Below are positions 8,392 to 17,565 of a stretch of 64,000 nt of DNA, piece after piece; the first letter of the stretch is position 1, and each line of letters begins with the position of its first letter. The notes beneath the pieces are model-generated. The model was not told the origin of the DNA. It saw only the letters and a program-made list of their open reading frames with translations, and did not search any database. The stretch lies in contig NZ_RJLM01000002.1 of assembly GCF_004104355.1 (NCBI RefSeq), positions 311,168 to 375,167 on the forward strand, read 5' to 3'. The DNA comes from Photobacterium chitinilyticum (GTDB lineage: Bacteria; Pseudomonadota; Gammaproteobacteria; Enterobacterales; Vibrionaceae). The position numbers and the translations under genes are program-made.

Positions 8392-9292
8392 GCGTATCTC
8401 TCCATTCAGCGATAGCCTGAATATGGTCAGGGCCGATTCCACAGCATCCGCCTATAATGGTGGCGCCAAGTTCGTACCAACGCTTGGCGAACACCAGATA
8501 ATCTTCAGGCGAGAGCTCGCGCATGGATTGCAATGTGTCGTTGGCCTGATGGTCAGGTTGAATCGGCGTGAAGTTGTTGGCATAGACACCAATTTCAACA
8601 TCGACACCATATTGCTCTATTACCGCCTTTGCATCCTTGATAGCCTGCTCCATCACTTCGGGAACGGAACAGTTAAATAAAATACCTTTGCCGCCGGCAA
8701 AGCATACCAGTGCAGTCGCAATGCTGACGGGCTGTCCCGATCTCAACGTCGCATCATTCTCGGTGTCATCTTGCAGGGAGAAGGAGTAGTACCTGTCTTT
8801 GCTAGAGTTTTTCAATACAGAATGGATTACCTCAAACTCCTGCAGGCTAGAAATTGTTTCAGCAATCCACAGGTCAACATGGGGCTCCTGCGCATCAAAA
8901 AGTACAGTGAAGATTTTTTTTGCTTCATCAGCCTTAAATAGATCTGGGCGATAGCTACCGAAAGCTGGCGGCATTGCGCCGGCGACATGAACAGGGTTAT
9001 TACGGTTAGTGTGTTCATCTTGTGCAACAGACTGAGCGATAATAGCAGCCCGACGAGCCAGCAGAGCGCCGTCTGTTCTATATAGCTCATCGCCAAGATG
9101 AAAGGGGACGCAGGCATAGCTGTTGGCGATGATAATTTCAGCGCCAGAATCAATAAAATTCTGATGGGCTTTACGAATATGATCGGGCGATTCAATAAGC
9201 GCCTGTGCGCTCCATAGGGGTTGTGAAAATGGTGCGCCAATGCGTTTAAGCTCGCGGCCCATTCCACCATCGAGAATGGATAACTTCTTCAT
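8378..9292 (-). CDS. Homocysteine S-methyltransferase family protein
   Basis: This 304-aa cytoplasmic zinc enzyme moves a methyl group to homocysteine to make methionine. It begins with the family's LDGGMGRELKRIG motif, and ANSYACVPFHLG follows near residue 60. The zinc-binding cysteines appear in FNCSVPE (about residue 205) and the C-terminal GGCCGIGP. Length and architecture fit MmuM/YitJ-N-type enzymes that use S-methylmethionine or related methyl sulfonium donors, not the large MetH. The ATG at 9292 is preferred to an in-frame TTG at 9310. It is the first gene of a two-gene operon with the BCCT transporter, whose start lies inside the 3' end of this gene, so uptake and use of the methyl donor are probably coupled. 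Confidence 0.85.
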   Translation of the reverse strand: MKKLSILDGGMGRELKRIGAPFSQPLWSAQALIESPDHIRKAHQNFIDSGAEIIIANSYACVPFHLGDELYRTDGALLARRAAIIAQSVAQDEHTNRNNPVHVAGAMPPAFGSYRPDLFKADEAKKIFTVLFDAQEPHVDLWIAETISSLQEFEVIHSVLKNSSKDRYYSFSLQDDTENDATLRSGQPVSIATALVCFAGGKGILFNCSVPEVMEQAIKDAKAVIEQYGVDVEIGVYANNFTPIQPDHQANDTLQSMRELSPEDYLVFAKRWYELGATIIGGCCGIGPDHIQAIAEWRDTLEES

Positions 9293-9984
9293 AATAGAGT
9301 TTCTATACAACTTAATTTATAGCTGCTATTAAACATATAGTGTGATCAAGACAAAATTGAAATGTACTCAAAGAGAGCATGAGGAAAATTCAAGTCGATA
9401 AGTTTTGCCGAAAAGTCGTATACAGGTCAGTACGTCAATATCCTTAATGGTCTAAAAATCCTACAATTAGCATTGCAATTGATAAGTTTATGTTTTTAAT
9501 GGGTTAAATAAGTTTATCCACAAAAACAGTGGGTAACTTTATGGTAAATGTCGCAGCGTGTTGATTGTTTATTCGGCGTTTAAAACGGAGCTAAATATAA
9601 TCAACCTAGTTGCTGGCAGCACAGTATAGTTGTGCGGTGTCGGTATCCGTTGTTTATATAAAATCCACACAGGGCGTTTTAACATTGATTTATCTTGGTC
9701 TTAACACTGGTATCCTAGATACAGAGCACTGACTTGGCTTGCATACTCATTGGAGTTGATAAAGTATGTACCATACAAGCTTGAATATGCATATAGTTTG
9801 CATCTAATGGGCTGTTTTATAAGTGGTTTGCAAGGTTGGCTTGAAAGGCGTTGCACTTCTGGGTAAGTATGATTTGAGCTGGGTCATAAATCTCTATAAT
9901 ATGCGCAAGCAGTATTTTGGCATACCTGTTGCCTTTGCTATTTTGTATTAGAAATGAAAATAATTATAACGTTAAGGTTGCAGT
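9293..9984. other. Intergenic region, divergent promoters
   Basis: About 690 bases of AT-rich DNA separate the leftward methyltransferase operon from the rightward chemoreceptor. No coding stretch is convincing on either strand. A TATAAT-like element (ctataatatg) at about 9894-9903 could be the -10 box of the chemoreceptor promoter. I see nothing else I can name. Confidence 0.5.
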
Positions 9985-12018
9985 ATGTTTAACCCTACCC
10001 GTGCTCTGAATATTCGAACGACGCTATTTACCGTCTTTATTATTCCAACAACTTTGCTTTTGGTATTTATTGGCATACAGATAAAAGATGCCAATGATCA
10101 GCTAGCTTATGCCGAGCTTTCTCAAGAAACGGTAGAGCTGTTTAACCTTTATGATAATGTCGCGCATCAGTTTGCCGTCGAACGAGGTCTGACGGCTGGT
10201 GTGATCGCGGCAAAAGGCCAAAGCAAGCAGAGTGATAAGCTGCAAAAACAGCGACATGCTGCAGACGTTGCCTACAATAACTTATTGGCTTTCCAACCTG
10301 AAAGTTTGGATCCCGCAGTGGTTACGACTTTGCTGAGTGAAGTCAAAGCAGAACTGGATCAGCGACAAAATATTCGCTCTCAGGTCGATAGCCGGAACTT
10401 GGTTGATTCACCCTTTGCTTATTATTCGAATGTGAACCGGCTGTCACTGGATAATTTGGCTATTGTCATGTCTCTTGTCAGCAACCGTGAGCTTAAGCAG
10501 GAGCTACAGGGGTTGCTTTCATTGCTAGTGATCAAAGAGCAGGCCGGGATGGCAAGAGGGGCGCTTAATGGCGTATTTGCCGGCAAGCGTGCGACACTCG
10601 ATCGGTATGCGCAGATTTCTACCTATATTAAAGCGGAGCGCTATGCACTAAGGCAGGCGGAAATGCTGTTAACTGATGAGCCGCTTAAACAACTTCAGGC
10701 CATCATGCGCCAGCCAACGTGGCAGCAGGTGATGGCTATCCAGCAGCAATTTCTGGCTCAGAAAGGTAATTTGTCAGAAGTAAACGGCCCTGAAGCCTCG
10801 GCTTGGTTTGGGTTGGCGACAGAACGTATCGGGATGGTGAAAGAGGTACGTGATAATTTAGCCGTTATCATCACTAACAAAGCGATTGAGGATCGAGCTG
10901 ACGCCAGCATGATGCGCATGGTGTATATCGCCGTGACACTCCTGATTGTACTGCCGTTGATCTTACTGACAGTCCAGATAGTGAATAACGTGCGTCGTCG
11001 GGTTGAGAGTTTTACGACCCAGCTTGATCAGATGGCTTCGAATAAAGATCTGACTATCCGTCTTTCGGATGGTAGCCGAGATGAATTTGGCGAGATTGCC
11101 CAGCACTTTGACCACTTGGCGGTTAGCCTTGGTGATACCTTGAATAAGGCGTTACAGGTAGCTAGTCAGACCGAGAAAGAAATGGTCGCAATGGTGAATC
11201 TTGTCAACCAGGCCCGTGATGCCAGTGAGCAGACTCATTTACGCTGCGACAATATTGCCACCGCGATGACAGAAATGGCCCAGACCAGTGAACAGGTTGC
11301 CGATATTACCGTGGATGCCCAGCGCGGAACAGACTCGGTGAAAAATAATGCTGAATCGTGCCATAAACATAGCGAGCAGTCATTCTCTTCGACAACGACG
11401 CTGCTTGAGAGTGTAAACCAGACTTTCGATTGTATCGAAACACTGGAAAAACAAATGGGCAATGTATCGGAGATCCTCGACACTATTAATGCGATTTCTG
11501 AACAGACCAACTTATTGGCATTGAATGCGGCTATCGAGGCTGCACGTGCTGGCGAGCAGGGGCGAGGTTTTGCGGTTGTCGCCGACGAGGTCCGTACGCT
11601 GGCCCAGCGCAGCAAGCAGTCGACAGAAGATATTCGTCAGTTGCTTAGCGGTATCGGTCAAAATGCCAAGGATTCTTTCGACAATATGCAGCAAAGCCGT
11701 GAAGCCAGCTACGAGACTCAGCAAGTGGTGTCTGATACCAAGTCACTGGTTGAAAACCTGATTGTGACGGTGAATGAGATTGCCGAGTTCAATGCCAGCA
11801 TTGCCACGGCGTCAAATGAGCAATCCCAAACGGCGAAAAGTGTCGATACCGATGTCGATGAGCTGCTGGAAATGGCGAGCAATACCAAGAAGACGATTTT
11901 TGATATTCAAAATGAAATGGAGCTGGTGAAGCTGCGAATGACCGAGCTGGTGGATGAGGTCAATAAGTTTACGATTAGTGGGGCTGGAGCTGGTATGAGT
12001 ATGCTGATTCATCAATGA
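9985..12018 (+). CDS. Methyl-accepting chemotaxis protein with NIT sensor domain
   Basis: This 677-aa chemoreceptor has a first membrane span at residues 14-30, then a periplasmic helical domain beginning [16 protein letters not shown]. The VERG pattern and following KQR-rich helix match the NIT (nitrate- and nitrite-sensing) domain. A second span lies at about 308-332 and a HAMP linker at about 333-385. The signalling domain carries the conserved hairpin [19 protein letters not shown] near residue 508 and [12 protein letters not shown]. It should cluster at the cell pole and control CheA; the ligand is only suggested by the NIT domain. The gene stands alone, with a weak AAGG site before the ATG and its own terminator. 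Confidence 0.93.
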   Translation: MFNPTRALNIRTTLFTVFIIPTTLLLVFIGIQIKDANDQLAYAELSQETVELFNLYDNVAHQFAVERGLTAGVIAAKGQSKQSDKLQKQRHAADVAYNNLLAFQPESLDPAVVTTLLSEVKAELDQRQNIRSQVDSRNLVDSPFAYYSNVNRLSLDNLAIVMSLVSNRELKQELQGLLSLLVIKEQAGMARGALNGVFAGKRATLDRYAQISTYIKAERYALRQAEMLLTDEPLKQLQAIMRQPTWQQVMAIQQQFLAQKGNLSEVNGPEASAWFGLATERIGMVKEVRDNLAVIITNKAIEDRADASMMRMVYIAVTLLIVLPLILLTVQIVNNVRRRVESFTTQLDQMASNKDLTIRLSDGSRDEFGEIAQHFDHLAVSLGDTLNKALQVASQTEKEMVAMVNLVNQARDASEQTHLRCDNIATAMTEMAQTSEQVADITVDAQRGTDSVKNNAESCHKHSEQSFSSTTTLLESVNQTFDCIETLEKQMGNVSEILDTINAISEQTNLLALNAAIEAARAGEQGRGFAVVADEVRTLAQRSKQSTEDIRQLLSGIGQNAKDSFDNMQQSREASYETQQVVSDTKSLVENLIVTVNEIAEFNASIATASNEQSQTAKSVDTDVDELLEMASNTKKTIFDIQNEMELVKLRMTELVDEVNKFTISGAGAGMSMLIHQ

Positions 12019-12048
12019 TGACGAATAAAGACCAGTTTCAAACAACGA

Positions 12049-12075
12049 ACACCGGGCTTACTGCCCGGTGTTTTT
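12049..12075 (+). terminator. Rho-independent terminator
   Basis: Perfect 9-bp stem ACACCGGGC/GCCCGGTGT followed by TTTTT. It ends the chemoreceptor gene and separates it from the convergent ammonia-lyase gene. Confidence 0.9.
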
Positions 12076-12099
12076 CTATGTACTGAAAGTGAGTAACGG

Positions 12100-13647
12100 C
12101 TAGTCGTACATTTTCCAAGCTTGTTGCTGGATCTTGGTGATGAACAAGCGAAGGTCGTTTTCTAGCGGGCGGTCTTCGCTAACGACTTCGAAGTCTTTCA
12201 GTACCGAGCTCTTCATAGCCTGTAGCGCAGGACTGAGCTGGTTTTCATCCAGCTCTCCCTGTTGCTTGCGAAGCTCCAGCGCCTGTGTGGCAGCTAACAA
12301 AGAAGCGGAAGCCACTTGTTCCGTGAGTTCGAGCACACGCAGGCAATCACGGGAGGCAATGGTCCCCATACTGACTTTGTCCTGGTTGTGACACTCGGTC
12401 GAGCGTGAGAAGACGCTGGCTGGCATTGTGTGTTTGAGTGCTTCGGCTGTCCATGCTGAAATCCCGATTTGAACAGCTTTGAGTCCGTGGTTAATGGGCT
12501 TGCGGCTACCGGTTGCACCAGTGAGGTTGAATGGCAGGCCGTTATTGAATTTGTAGTCCATCAACTGGGCCATTTGGCGATCCAGCAAGTCGGCAATATT
12601 GGCAGTGGCTGTTTTGAGTGTATCCATTGCCATGGCAATATGGCCGCCGTAGAAATGTCCGCCGTGCAAGATCCTCTCGTTATCACCATCGATAATTGGA
12701 TTGTCGTTGGCACTGTTGAGCTCGTTCTCAATCAGTTGCCGCAACCACGGCAGGCTGTCTTGCAAAGCACCTATCACGTGAGGGGCACAGCGCAGTGAAT
12801 AACGGTCCTGTATTCGGTCGCTGTTTCGTGGCGGCTTTGCGGCTTGCAAGTCGGCACGAACCCAGCTGGCAATTTGCTGTTGCCCCGGGTGGGGTTTGAC
12901 ATTAAACAGTGCTTCGTCAAAGTGGAAGTCATTGCCTTGAATGCCAACGGATACCATCGAGGTGATCCGAGTGGCGAGTTGGGCCAAATATTCAGCACGT
13001 TTATAAGCCAGGCAGGCCAATGCCGTCATGACCGATGTGCCGTTCATTAATGCCAGCCCTTCTTTGGGCTTTAGCTTGATAGGGCTAAGATCGAGCTCGG
13101 CATACACTTCTGTTGTCGGTCGGACTTCTCCTTTATAGAGAACTTCGCGTTCGCCAATCAGTGCGGCAGCGAGATAGGACAAGGGAGTCAGATCGCCACT
13201 GGCACCTACCGAGCCTTCCTGCGGGATCCGCGGCGAAATATCATGATTGACCAAGGTAACAATTTGGTTCAGCAATTCTCTGCTGACCCCCGAGACACCT
13301 TGTGACAGTGAGCAGAGCCGGGTGGCCAGTACTGCACGGGTCTGCTGATGATTAAGGTGTTCACCTAAGCCGCAGCCATGGAAGCGGGTTAAGTGGAGTG
13401 GTAGCTCGTCGACTAGCTCGGGAGGAATCGCCACAGTACAGGAATCCCCGTAACCTGTCGTTACACCGTAAATCACCCCTTCTTCCTTCAGTAAGCGCTC
13501 AAGAAAAGCCGCTCCCCGGTCAATTTTGCTCGTGAATTCCGGCGAGCTGTTTAATGCCGCCGATGCCCCATTTGCAATGTCGATGACATCTTCGATAGTC
13601 AGGCGATCGGCTCCAAAAAGGATAGAACCTGGAGTATGTACTGTCAT
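12100..13647 (-). CDS. Aromatic amino acid ammonia-lyase (HAL/TAL/PAL family)
   Basis: This 515-aa cytoplasmic enzyme removes ammonia from histidine, tyrosine or phenylalanine to give an acrylate. The self-forming MIO cofactor motif ASGDLTP is at residues 149-155 and the catalytic tyrosine is in VIYGVTTGYG (Tyr60). The selectivity loop reads RFHGCGLG, unlike the SHAAGVG loop of ordinary HutH. No hut genes are nearby. Instead an acyl carrier protein and a chain-length-factor-like ketosynthase lie upstream, and such lyases occur in aryl polyene and flexirubin clusters, where they supply cinnamate-type starters. Tyrosine or phenylalanine is therefore more likely than histidine as substrate; this is inference. 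The gene has its own upstream gap of about 250 bases and probably its own promoter. Confidence 0.88.
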   Translation of the reverse strand: MTVHTPGSILFGADRLTIEDVIDIANGASAALNSSPEFTSKIDRGAAFLERLLKEEGVIYGVTTGYGDSCTVAIPPELVDELPLHLTRFHGCGLGEHLNHQQTRAVLATRLCSLSQGVSGVSRELLNQIVTLVNHDISPRIPQEGSVGASGDLTPLSYLAAALIGEREVLYKGEVRPTTEVYAELDLSPIKLKPKEGLALMNGTSVMTALACLAYKRAEYLAQLATRITSMVSVGIQGNDFHFDEALFNVKPHPGQQQIASWVRADLQAAKPPRNSDRIQDRYSLRCAPHVIGALQDSLPWLRQLIENELNSANDNPIIDGDNERILHGGHFYGGHIAMAMDTLKTATANIADLLDRQMAQLMDYKFNNGLPFNLTGATGSRKPINHGLKAVQIGISAWTAEALKHTMPASVFSRSTECHNQDKVSMGTIASRDCLRVLELTEQVASASLLAATQALELRKQQGELDENQLSPALQAMKSSVLKDFEVVSEDRPLENDLRLFITKIQQQAWKMYD

Positions 13648-13843
13648 GTTGAATTCCCACTTAAGTGTCAGAATATTAAGCGCTTATAGCGATATTAACG
13701 GTTCGCCTATCGTATATAATATGTGCTTGATTGCGTATTGTCGGAGGATTGTTTTTCGAGTCTTGTCACGTAGAAGTTACATTGTTGGAGTAATCAACAG
13801 GATGTTTTGGAGGACATTTGGGAAAGTAAAGAATAACGATGAG

Positions 13844-13882
13844 GAATACCGACAGGCTTAGTGACGACCTTATCGGTATTCT
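13844..13882. other. Hairpin between ACP and ammonia-lyase genes
   Basis: An inverted repeat GAATACCGA/TCGGTATTC with a 21-base loop lies just past the acyl carrier protein stop. There is no T run, so it is at best a weak terminator or a protein-binding site. Confidence 0.35.
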
Positions 13883-13895
13883 CTGGGTAAAACTA

Positions 13896-14162
13896 TCAAG
13901 CAGCTTGAGTTGTTGAGATAAAGTCGGCGAGGCTGGCTACCGAAGCGAAGTGTCGACGTGCATCGGTATCATCGGCATCAATGGTAATGCTGTAGCGCTT
14001 TTTAATCGCGAGGCCGAGTTCCAGTGCATCGATAGAGTCCAATCCCAGCCCGTCATTGAACAGCGAATCATTGCTACCGATGTCGTCTACGCTAAGATCT
14101 TCAAGATTTAATGAATTGATGATGAGTGTTTTCAATTCCGTGTGTAATTGTTCCATAGCCAT
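13896..14162 (-). CDS. Acyl carrier protein
   Basis: This 88-aa acidic four-helix carrier has the phosphopantetheine site GLGLDSIDALEL (Ser about residue 49), so it should be loaded by a PPTase and carry acyl chains. It differs from housekeeping AcpP in context and sequence: it sits behind a chain-length-factor-like ketosynthase with no fab genes near. The start is well supported by AGGAAATAA just before the ATG. A 43-codon reading frame lies between it and the ketosynthase-like gene. It most likely serves an aryl-polyene-like or other specialised fatty acid/polyketide route. Most of the genes such a route needs are absent from this window. Confidence 0.88.
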   Translation of the reverse strand: MAMEQLHTELKTLIINSLNLEDLSVDDIGSNDSLFNDGLGLDSIDALELGLAIKKRYSITIDADDTDARRHFASVASLADFISTTQAA

Positions 14163-14169
14163 TTATTTC

Positions 14170-14301
14170 CTAATTAGTTATTAATTCAACTTGTTTTATA
14201 TGTTTATTGTGCCATAACGACTTAAGTTCAGAACTGTCAGCCGTAATAAATTCGAGCCAATTAACAATGTTGATAGTCATTTCTTGTGAATGGTTGTTCA
14301 T
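14170..14301 (-). CDS. 43-residue ORF between ketosynthase-like and ACP genes
   Basis: This frame starts at an ATG whose last two bases overlap the TGA of the upstream gene (ATGA arrangement) and stops 7 bases before the acyl carrier protein ATG. The tight packing suggests real translation. The product (MNNHSQEMTI... to ...KQVELITN) has no motif I recognise. In aryl polyene clusters an acyltransferase commonly occupies this slot, so this could be the stub of a deleted acyltransferase, or a coupling leader peptide. Confidence 0.35.
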   Translation of the reverse strand: MNNHSQEMTINIVNWLEFITADSSELKSLWHNKHIKQVELITN

Positions 14302-15026
14302 GCGCCAGAACGTTGCCAGTGCCAACATTGCGAGCCGGATGCGATTGTCCAGCTGGTTGCATCACTGACTAGCTGGCGAATCACATGCAGCGAATTGGGA
14401 ACGGAAGGCTGTACCGGATTGGTATGTGGTTCCCACTGAAGCTGATACTCATCTCCTCCGGTGAGTAGCATTCCAAGCGCATAGCCCTGGTACTGACCAT
14501 GATCGAAATCGCGGAAAGGCTCGGGGAGTGGCTCGTCAAAGTCAACGACGAGCACTTGATGATGAGGACATTCACCAAGATAAGCGGCTGCTTCAATTAA
14601 CGCGCTATGGAGCGTATTTGGGCCAGATGCCAATGAGACTGCTGGAACAGGGCGTTTGGCGGCAATAGTAAATAGCCCGGCAGCCGTGTTATGGACTGAC
14701 TGAGAGAAAATCGTTGGCGAGACGTCTTCACCTTGCAGAGTTTTCTCGATTAAAGGAATGGATCGCGTGAGCTCACCATGACGACTGGCAAAAACAATGT
14801 AGTCTATGTCCTTGCCTTCGGTAAGAGTTAGAGCGGTTTGCAGAGCGAGCTTGCTCAGGCTACTGGTGCGTCTTCGCATCATCGGCGGGATCAGATTGGC
14901 CGGAATTGCCTGTGGATTTTCCGGCCAGGTCATCTCGAGTTCGGCCCACGTTTTCCAACTATCGATATCAGTCAGGCCGGGAGACAAAGCAACCCAGTTA
15001 TTTAGTTTAAAAGAAATGGAGTTCAT
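14298..15026 (-). CDS. Beta-ketoacyl synthase-like chain length factor
   Basis: This 242-aa protein matches the short beta-ketoacyl-synthase-like family (Ketoacyl-synt_2) that opens aryl polyene clusters. It has an early NNWVALSPGL segment, then PPMMRRRTSSLSKLALQTAL, FASRHGELTRS, SQSVHNTAAGLF and a late LVVDFDEPLPEPF. A catalytic Cys in the usual ketosynthase position is not seen; the equivalent segment reads SVHNTAAG. This is why the family is thought to set chain length and not to condense. It is the first gene of a probable operon with the 43-codon ORF and the acyl carrier protein. The usual partners (dehydratases, ketoreductase, acyltransferase, RND-type exporter) are absent here. Confidence 0.8.
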   Translation of the reverse strand: MNSISFKLNNWVALSPGLTDIDSWKTWAELEMTWPENPQAIPANLIPPMMRRRTSSLSKLALQTALTLTEGKDIDYIVFASRHGELTRSIPLIEKTLQGEDVSPTIFSQSVHNTAAGLFTIAAKRPVPAVSLASGPNTLHSALIEAAAYLGECPHHQVLVVDFDEPLPEPFRDFDHGQYQGYALGMLLTGGDEYQLQWEPHTNPVQPSVPNSLHVIRQLVSDATSWTIASGSQCWHWQRSGA

Positions 15027-15210
15027 GACAATAGCCGTTGATTACAAGTTTATGGTCATAATTGCATATGGTTGGGCGTGAATCCCTGTAGTGCTTGCTA
15101 TATTTTGAGTCACTTCACTTTTTGTTTGATATTTTGCTCGGTATTTTGATTGGCATAAAGTGAGTCCGCCCCACTCCTGTACAAGGTAGGACGGATGACA
15201 GAAAGGAAAT

Positions 15211-16182
15211 TTATTGGTGGCGGGTATCCCACCACTGCTGCGCCTGTATGAGTGCCGATTGTTGATCGGGGCAAACCTGCATCATTTTCAGCACGATAGC
15301 CATAGTCGAAACGACAGCATGGATACCGTAGTTGTTGTCGATCTCGCCACTCCAGACTTGCTGGAGGTAGTTACCACTGATCTCCCCGTGCTTACCTGAA
15401 GCGCCCTCAAGAAATGTCGGCCATTCCTCATTATAAATTTGTCCGCTTGAGACTCCAGCTATGCGGCAGGCAGTGCGCGGACTGCGTTCGCTCTCGCCGC
15501 CTTCGCCTTTGAAGGCGACCATATTGGCATCGCCTACCAGGGCAGCGGCTTGGGCATGAAGTTTTTCGTAGCCCTGGTGGAAAATGCCATGGATTGCAAA
15601 TGGCGCTGCAGACGGGTTGAGACCGCGGGCGACGGTATTGAGCGGGGTACGCAGGCCCACTTTGCTGCGCAGTGCCAGCAGATCGACCAAAGGCTCGCAG
15701 TAGGCTGAAAGTGGTATATAGCAGATGTTGTCGTGGGCGAGGATGATTTTGGTCTGCTCGGGAGTTTCTGCCTGTCGGATCCCCAGAGCCGGGCAGGCAG
15801 ACTCAATTTGGTATTTGACGGCGTCGACAGCAGCATGACCATGTAGCAGAACGCGAATACCATTTTGCGCCAGTAGTTTAGCTGCCAGCAGTAGCCAGGG
15901 TGGCTGACGTCGTTTGCCTGCAAAGCACGGCCAGTCGAGATCGATATCGAGATCTTGCCACTCGTCACCCACATGGTCACGTAAAGCCTGGATATATCCG
16001 GCGGCTTCTTCACCAGTCTCGCAGCGAACACGTTGCAGCATTAGCAGAACGGCTAGCTGGAGCAATTCTGCCTTACCGTCAATATACATAGATAGTGCTT
16101 CGCGTGCTTCATCTTGGGTTAGCGGCCGGCGGCCCTTCTCACCTCGACCGACATGTTTAATAAATTCTGAAAAGGCTGGCAT
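15211..16182 (-). CDS. ybiB: YbiB-like glycosyltransferase-fold protein (TrpD2 family)
   Basis: This 323-aa protein resembles anthranilate phosphoribosyltransferase in fold but belongs to the YbiB/TrpD2 branch, whose E. coli member is reported to bind DNA without phosphoribosyltransferase activity. Recognisable segments are the N-terminal helical domain (LTQDEAREALSMYIDGKAE), FAGKRRQPPWLLLAAKLLAQNG, GHAAVDAVKYQIES, LRSKVGLRTPLNTVARGLNP and FKGEGGESERSP. The ATG at 16182 is chosen over a frame open to 16299 because AGGGA precedes it at the right distance and family members start MPAFSEFI or similar. It stands alone and may be the last gene of its own unit. Confidence 0.8.
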   Translation of the reverse strand: MPAFSEFIKHVGRGEKGRRPLTQDEAREALSMYIDGKAELLQLAVLLMLQRVRCETGEEAAGYIQALRDHVGDEWQDLDIDLDWPCFAGKRRQPPWLLLAAKLLAQNGIRVLLHGHAAVDAVKYQIESACPALGIRQAETPEQTKIILAHDNICYIPLSAYCEPLVDLLALRSKVGLRTPLNTVARGLNPSAAPFAIHGIFHQGYEKLHAQAAALVGDANMVAFKGEGGESERSPRTACRIAGVSSGQIYNEEWPTFLEGASGKHGEISGNYLQQVWSGEIDNNYGIHAVVSTMAIVLKMMQVCPDQQSALIQAQQWWDTRHQ

Positions 16183-16512
16183 TTCAATCCCTGATTTTTG
16201 AGTTATTCGAATAATAGTATATGCAGGATTTGATGTGATATCAGTAAGTTCTGCCCGCGGTAAGGGAGCAGGGACACCGGCTGCGGAGAATCCGAACAAG
16301 AGTGGCCAATAATCTATACTGATAGAACTGTGTTGAATTTAGGATAGGCTGATGGTGGTGCGCCTCATGCGTTCACAGTCTATGGATCGGATAATTACCG
16401 CGAAGTGGCAGACTACAAATCATGGCAGCGATTTTTGGCCTATCTTGATGTAGTAATTGATTGATTTATTGGTGTTTGTTCTTCATGCTTTATTTCAGAG
16501 AAGGAGCGTAAG
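16183..16512. other. Intergenic region with hydrolase relic
   Basis: The left part holds the ybiB promoter. The right part contains the end of a dienelactone hydrolase (16348-16464) and the shine-dalgarno of the next gene (GAAGGAG). Confidence 0.6.
16348..16464 (+). pseudogene. Dienelactone hydrolase C-terminal relic
   Basis: A 38-codon open stretch between an in-frame TAG (16345) and a TGA (16462) reads GGAPHAFTVYGSDNYRE followed by KSWQRFLAYL. This is the typical last 35 residues of dienelactone hydrolase family proteins; the His in PHAFT is the catalytic-triad His. The rest of the gene is missing and no start codon or ribosome site fits. It is a deletion remnant. Confidence 0.75.
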
Positions 16513-17496
16513 ATGAACAAGTGCCAAGAGAAGACGATACGCTGGGGGATCATCGGTTGCGGCAACGTGACTGAGGTAAAAAGTGGCCCGGCCTATCAGC
16601 AAAACGAGGGCTTTGAACTCGTTGCTGTTATGCGGCGGGATGAGGAAAAGGCCCGGGATTATGCCGAGCGCCATGGTGTCAATAAGTACTATACAGACGC
16701 CGATCAATTGATTGGCGATGATGAGGTTGATGCGGTCTATATTGCCACGCCGCCTGACAGCCATAAGCACTACGCCTTGAAAGTTGCCTCGGCAGGCAAG
16801 CCGTGCTGTATCGAAAAGCCGTTGGCACCGAGCCATGAAGAATGCAAAGCGATTGTTGCTGCCTTTGAGCAACAGCAGCTTCCCTTGTTTGTTGCTTATT
16901 ACCGTCGTTCTCTGCCGCGTTTTCAGCAAGTGAAGGCATGGTTGGATGCCGGAAAAATCGGGGATGTACGTCATGTCAGCTGGCATTTGAGCAAACCCGC
17001 CAACCCTCTCGATTTATCCGGGGACTATAACTGGCGCACGGATGCAGCCATTGCGACGGGAGGTTATTTCGATGATCTTGCCAGCCACGGGCTTGATCTG
17101 TTGATTTATCTACTGGGTGATATTAAGCAGGCATCGGGTTTCCGCGCTAATCAGCAAGGGCTGTATACCGCCAGTGATGCTGTTACTGGGTGTTGGTTGC
17201 ATCAAAATGGTATCACGGGTTCCGGGAGCTGGAACTTTGGATCGGCAAAACGGGAAGACCGGGTCGAGATCATCGGTAGTCAGGGTAAGCTGGTTTTTTC
17301 TGTCTTTGACGAGGCCCCTGTGCATCTTGTCAACGAAGACGGTGAACAGAGCCGGTTTATCGACAACCCCAAACATATCCAGCAATATCACGTAGCAGCA
17401 ATCAACAAACACTTGCGGAAACAGATCAGTCATCCATCAACCGGCGATACTGCTGCACACACTAGCTGGGTAATGGAACGAATCCTAGGCGGTTGA
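16513..17496 (+). CDS. Gfo/Idh/MocA-family NAD(P)-dependent oxidoreductase
   Basis: This 327-aa protein has a Rossmann fold beginning IIGCGNVTEVKSGPAYQ (residues 12-28), the DAVYIATPPDSH segment, and the EKPLAPSHEE motif with the catalytic-type lysine near residue 98. The second half fits the Gfo/Idh/MocA C-terminal domain (ATGGYFDDLASHGLDLLIYLLGD). Such enzymes oxidise or reduce sugars, inositols or their derivatives; the substrate here is unknown. A strong GAAGGAG site sits 7-8 bases before the ATG. It is followed by a YbjQ gene after about 70 bases, possibly in one transcript. Confidence 0.88.
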   Translation: MNKCQEKTIRWGIIGCGNVTEVKSGPAYQQNEGFELVAVMRRDEEKARDYAERHGVNKYYTDADQLIGDDEVDAVYIATPPDSHKHYALKVASAGKPCCIEKPLAPSHEECKAIVAAFEQQQLPLFVAYYRRSLPRFQQVKAWLDAGKIGDVRHVSWHLSKPANPLDLSGDYNWRTDAAIATGGYFDDLASHGLDLLIYLLGDIKQASGFRANQQGLYTASDAVTGCWLHQNGITGSGSWNFGSAKREDRVEIIGSQGKLVFSVFDEAPVHLVNEDGEQSRFIDNPKHIQQYHVAAINKHLRKQISHPSTGDTAAHTSWVMERILGG

Positions 17497-17565
17497 GGTG
17501 CTGAACCTTTCTGCTTGTTGTCAGTCAAAAATTCAAACACTGTTTTTATTATGAGGAATGGATCT

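Noticed and set aside
12100-13647. Histidine ammonia-lyase of the Hut pathway
   Set aside because: No hutU/I/G/C genes nearby and the selectivity loop differs; context is ACP and ketosynthase-like genes.
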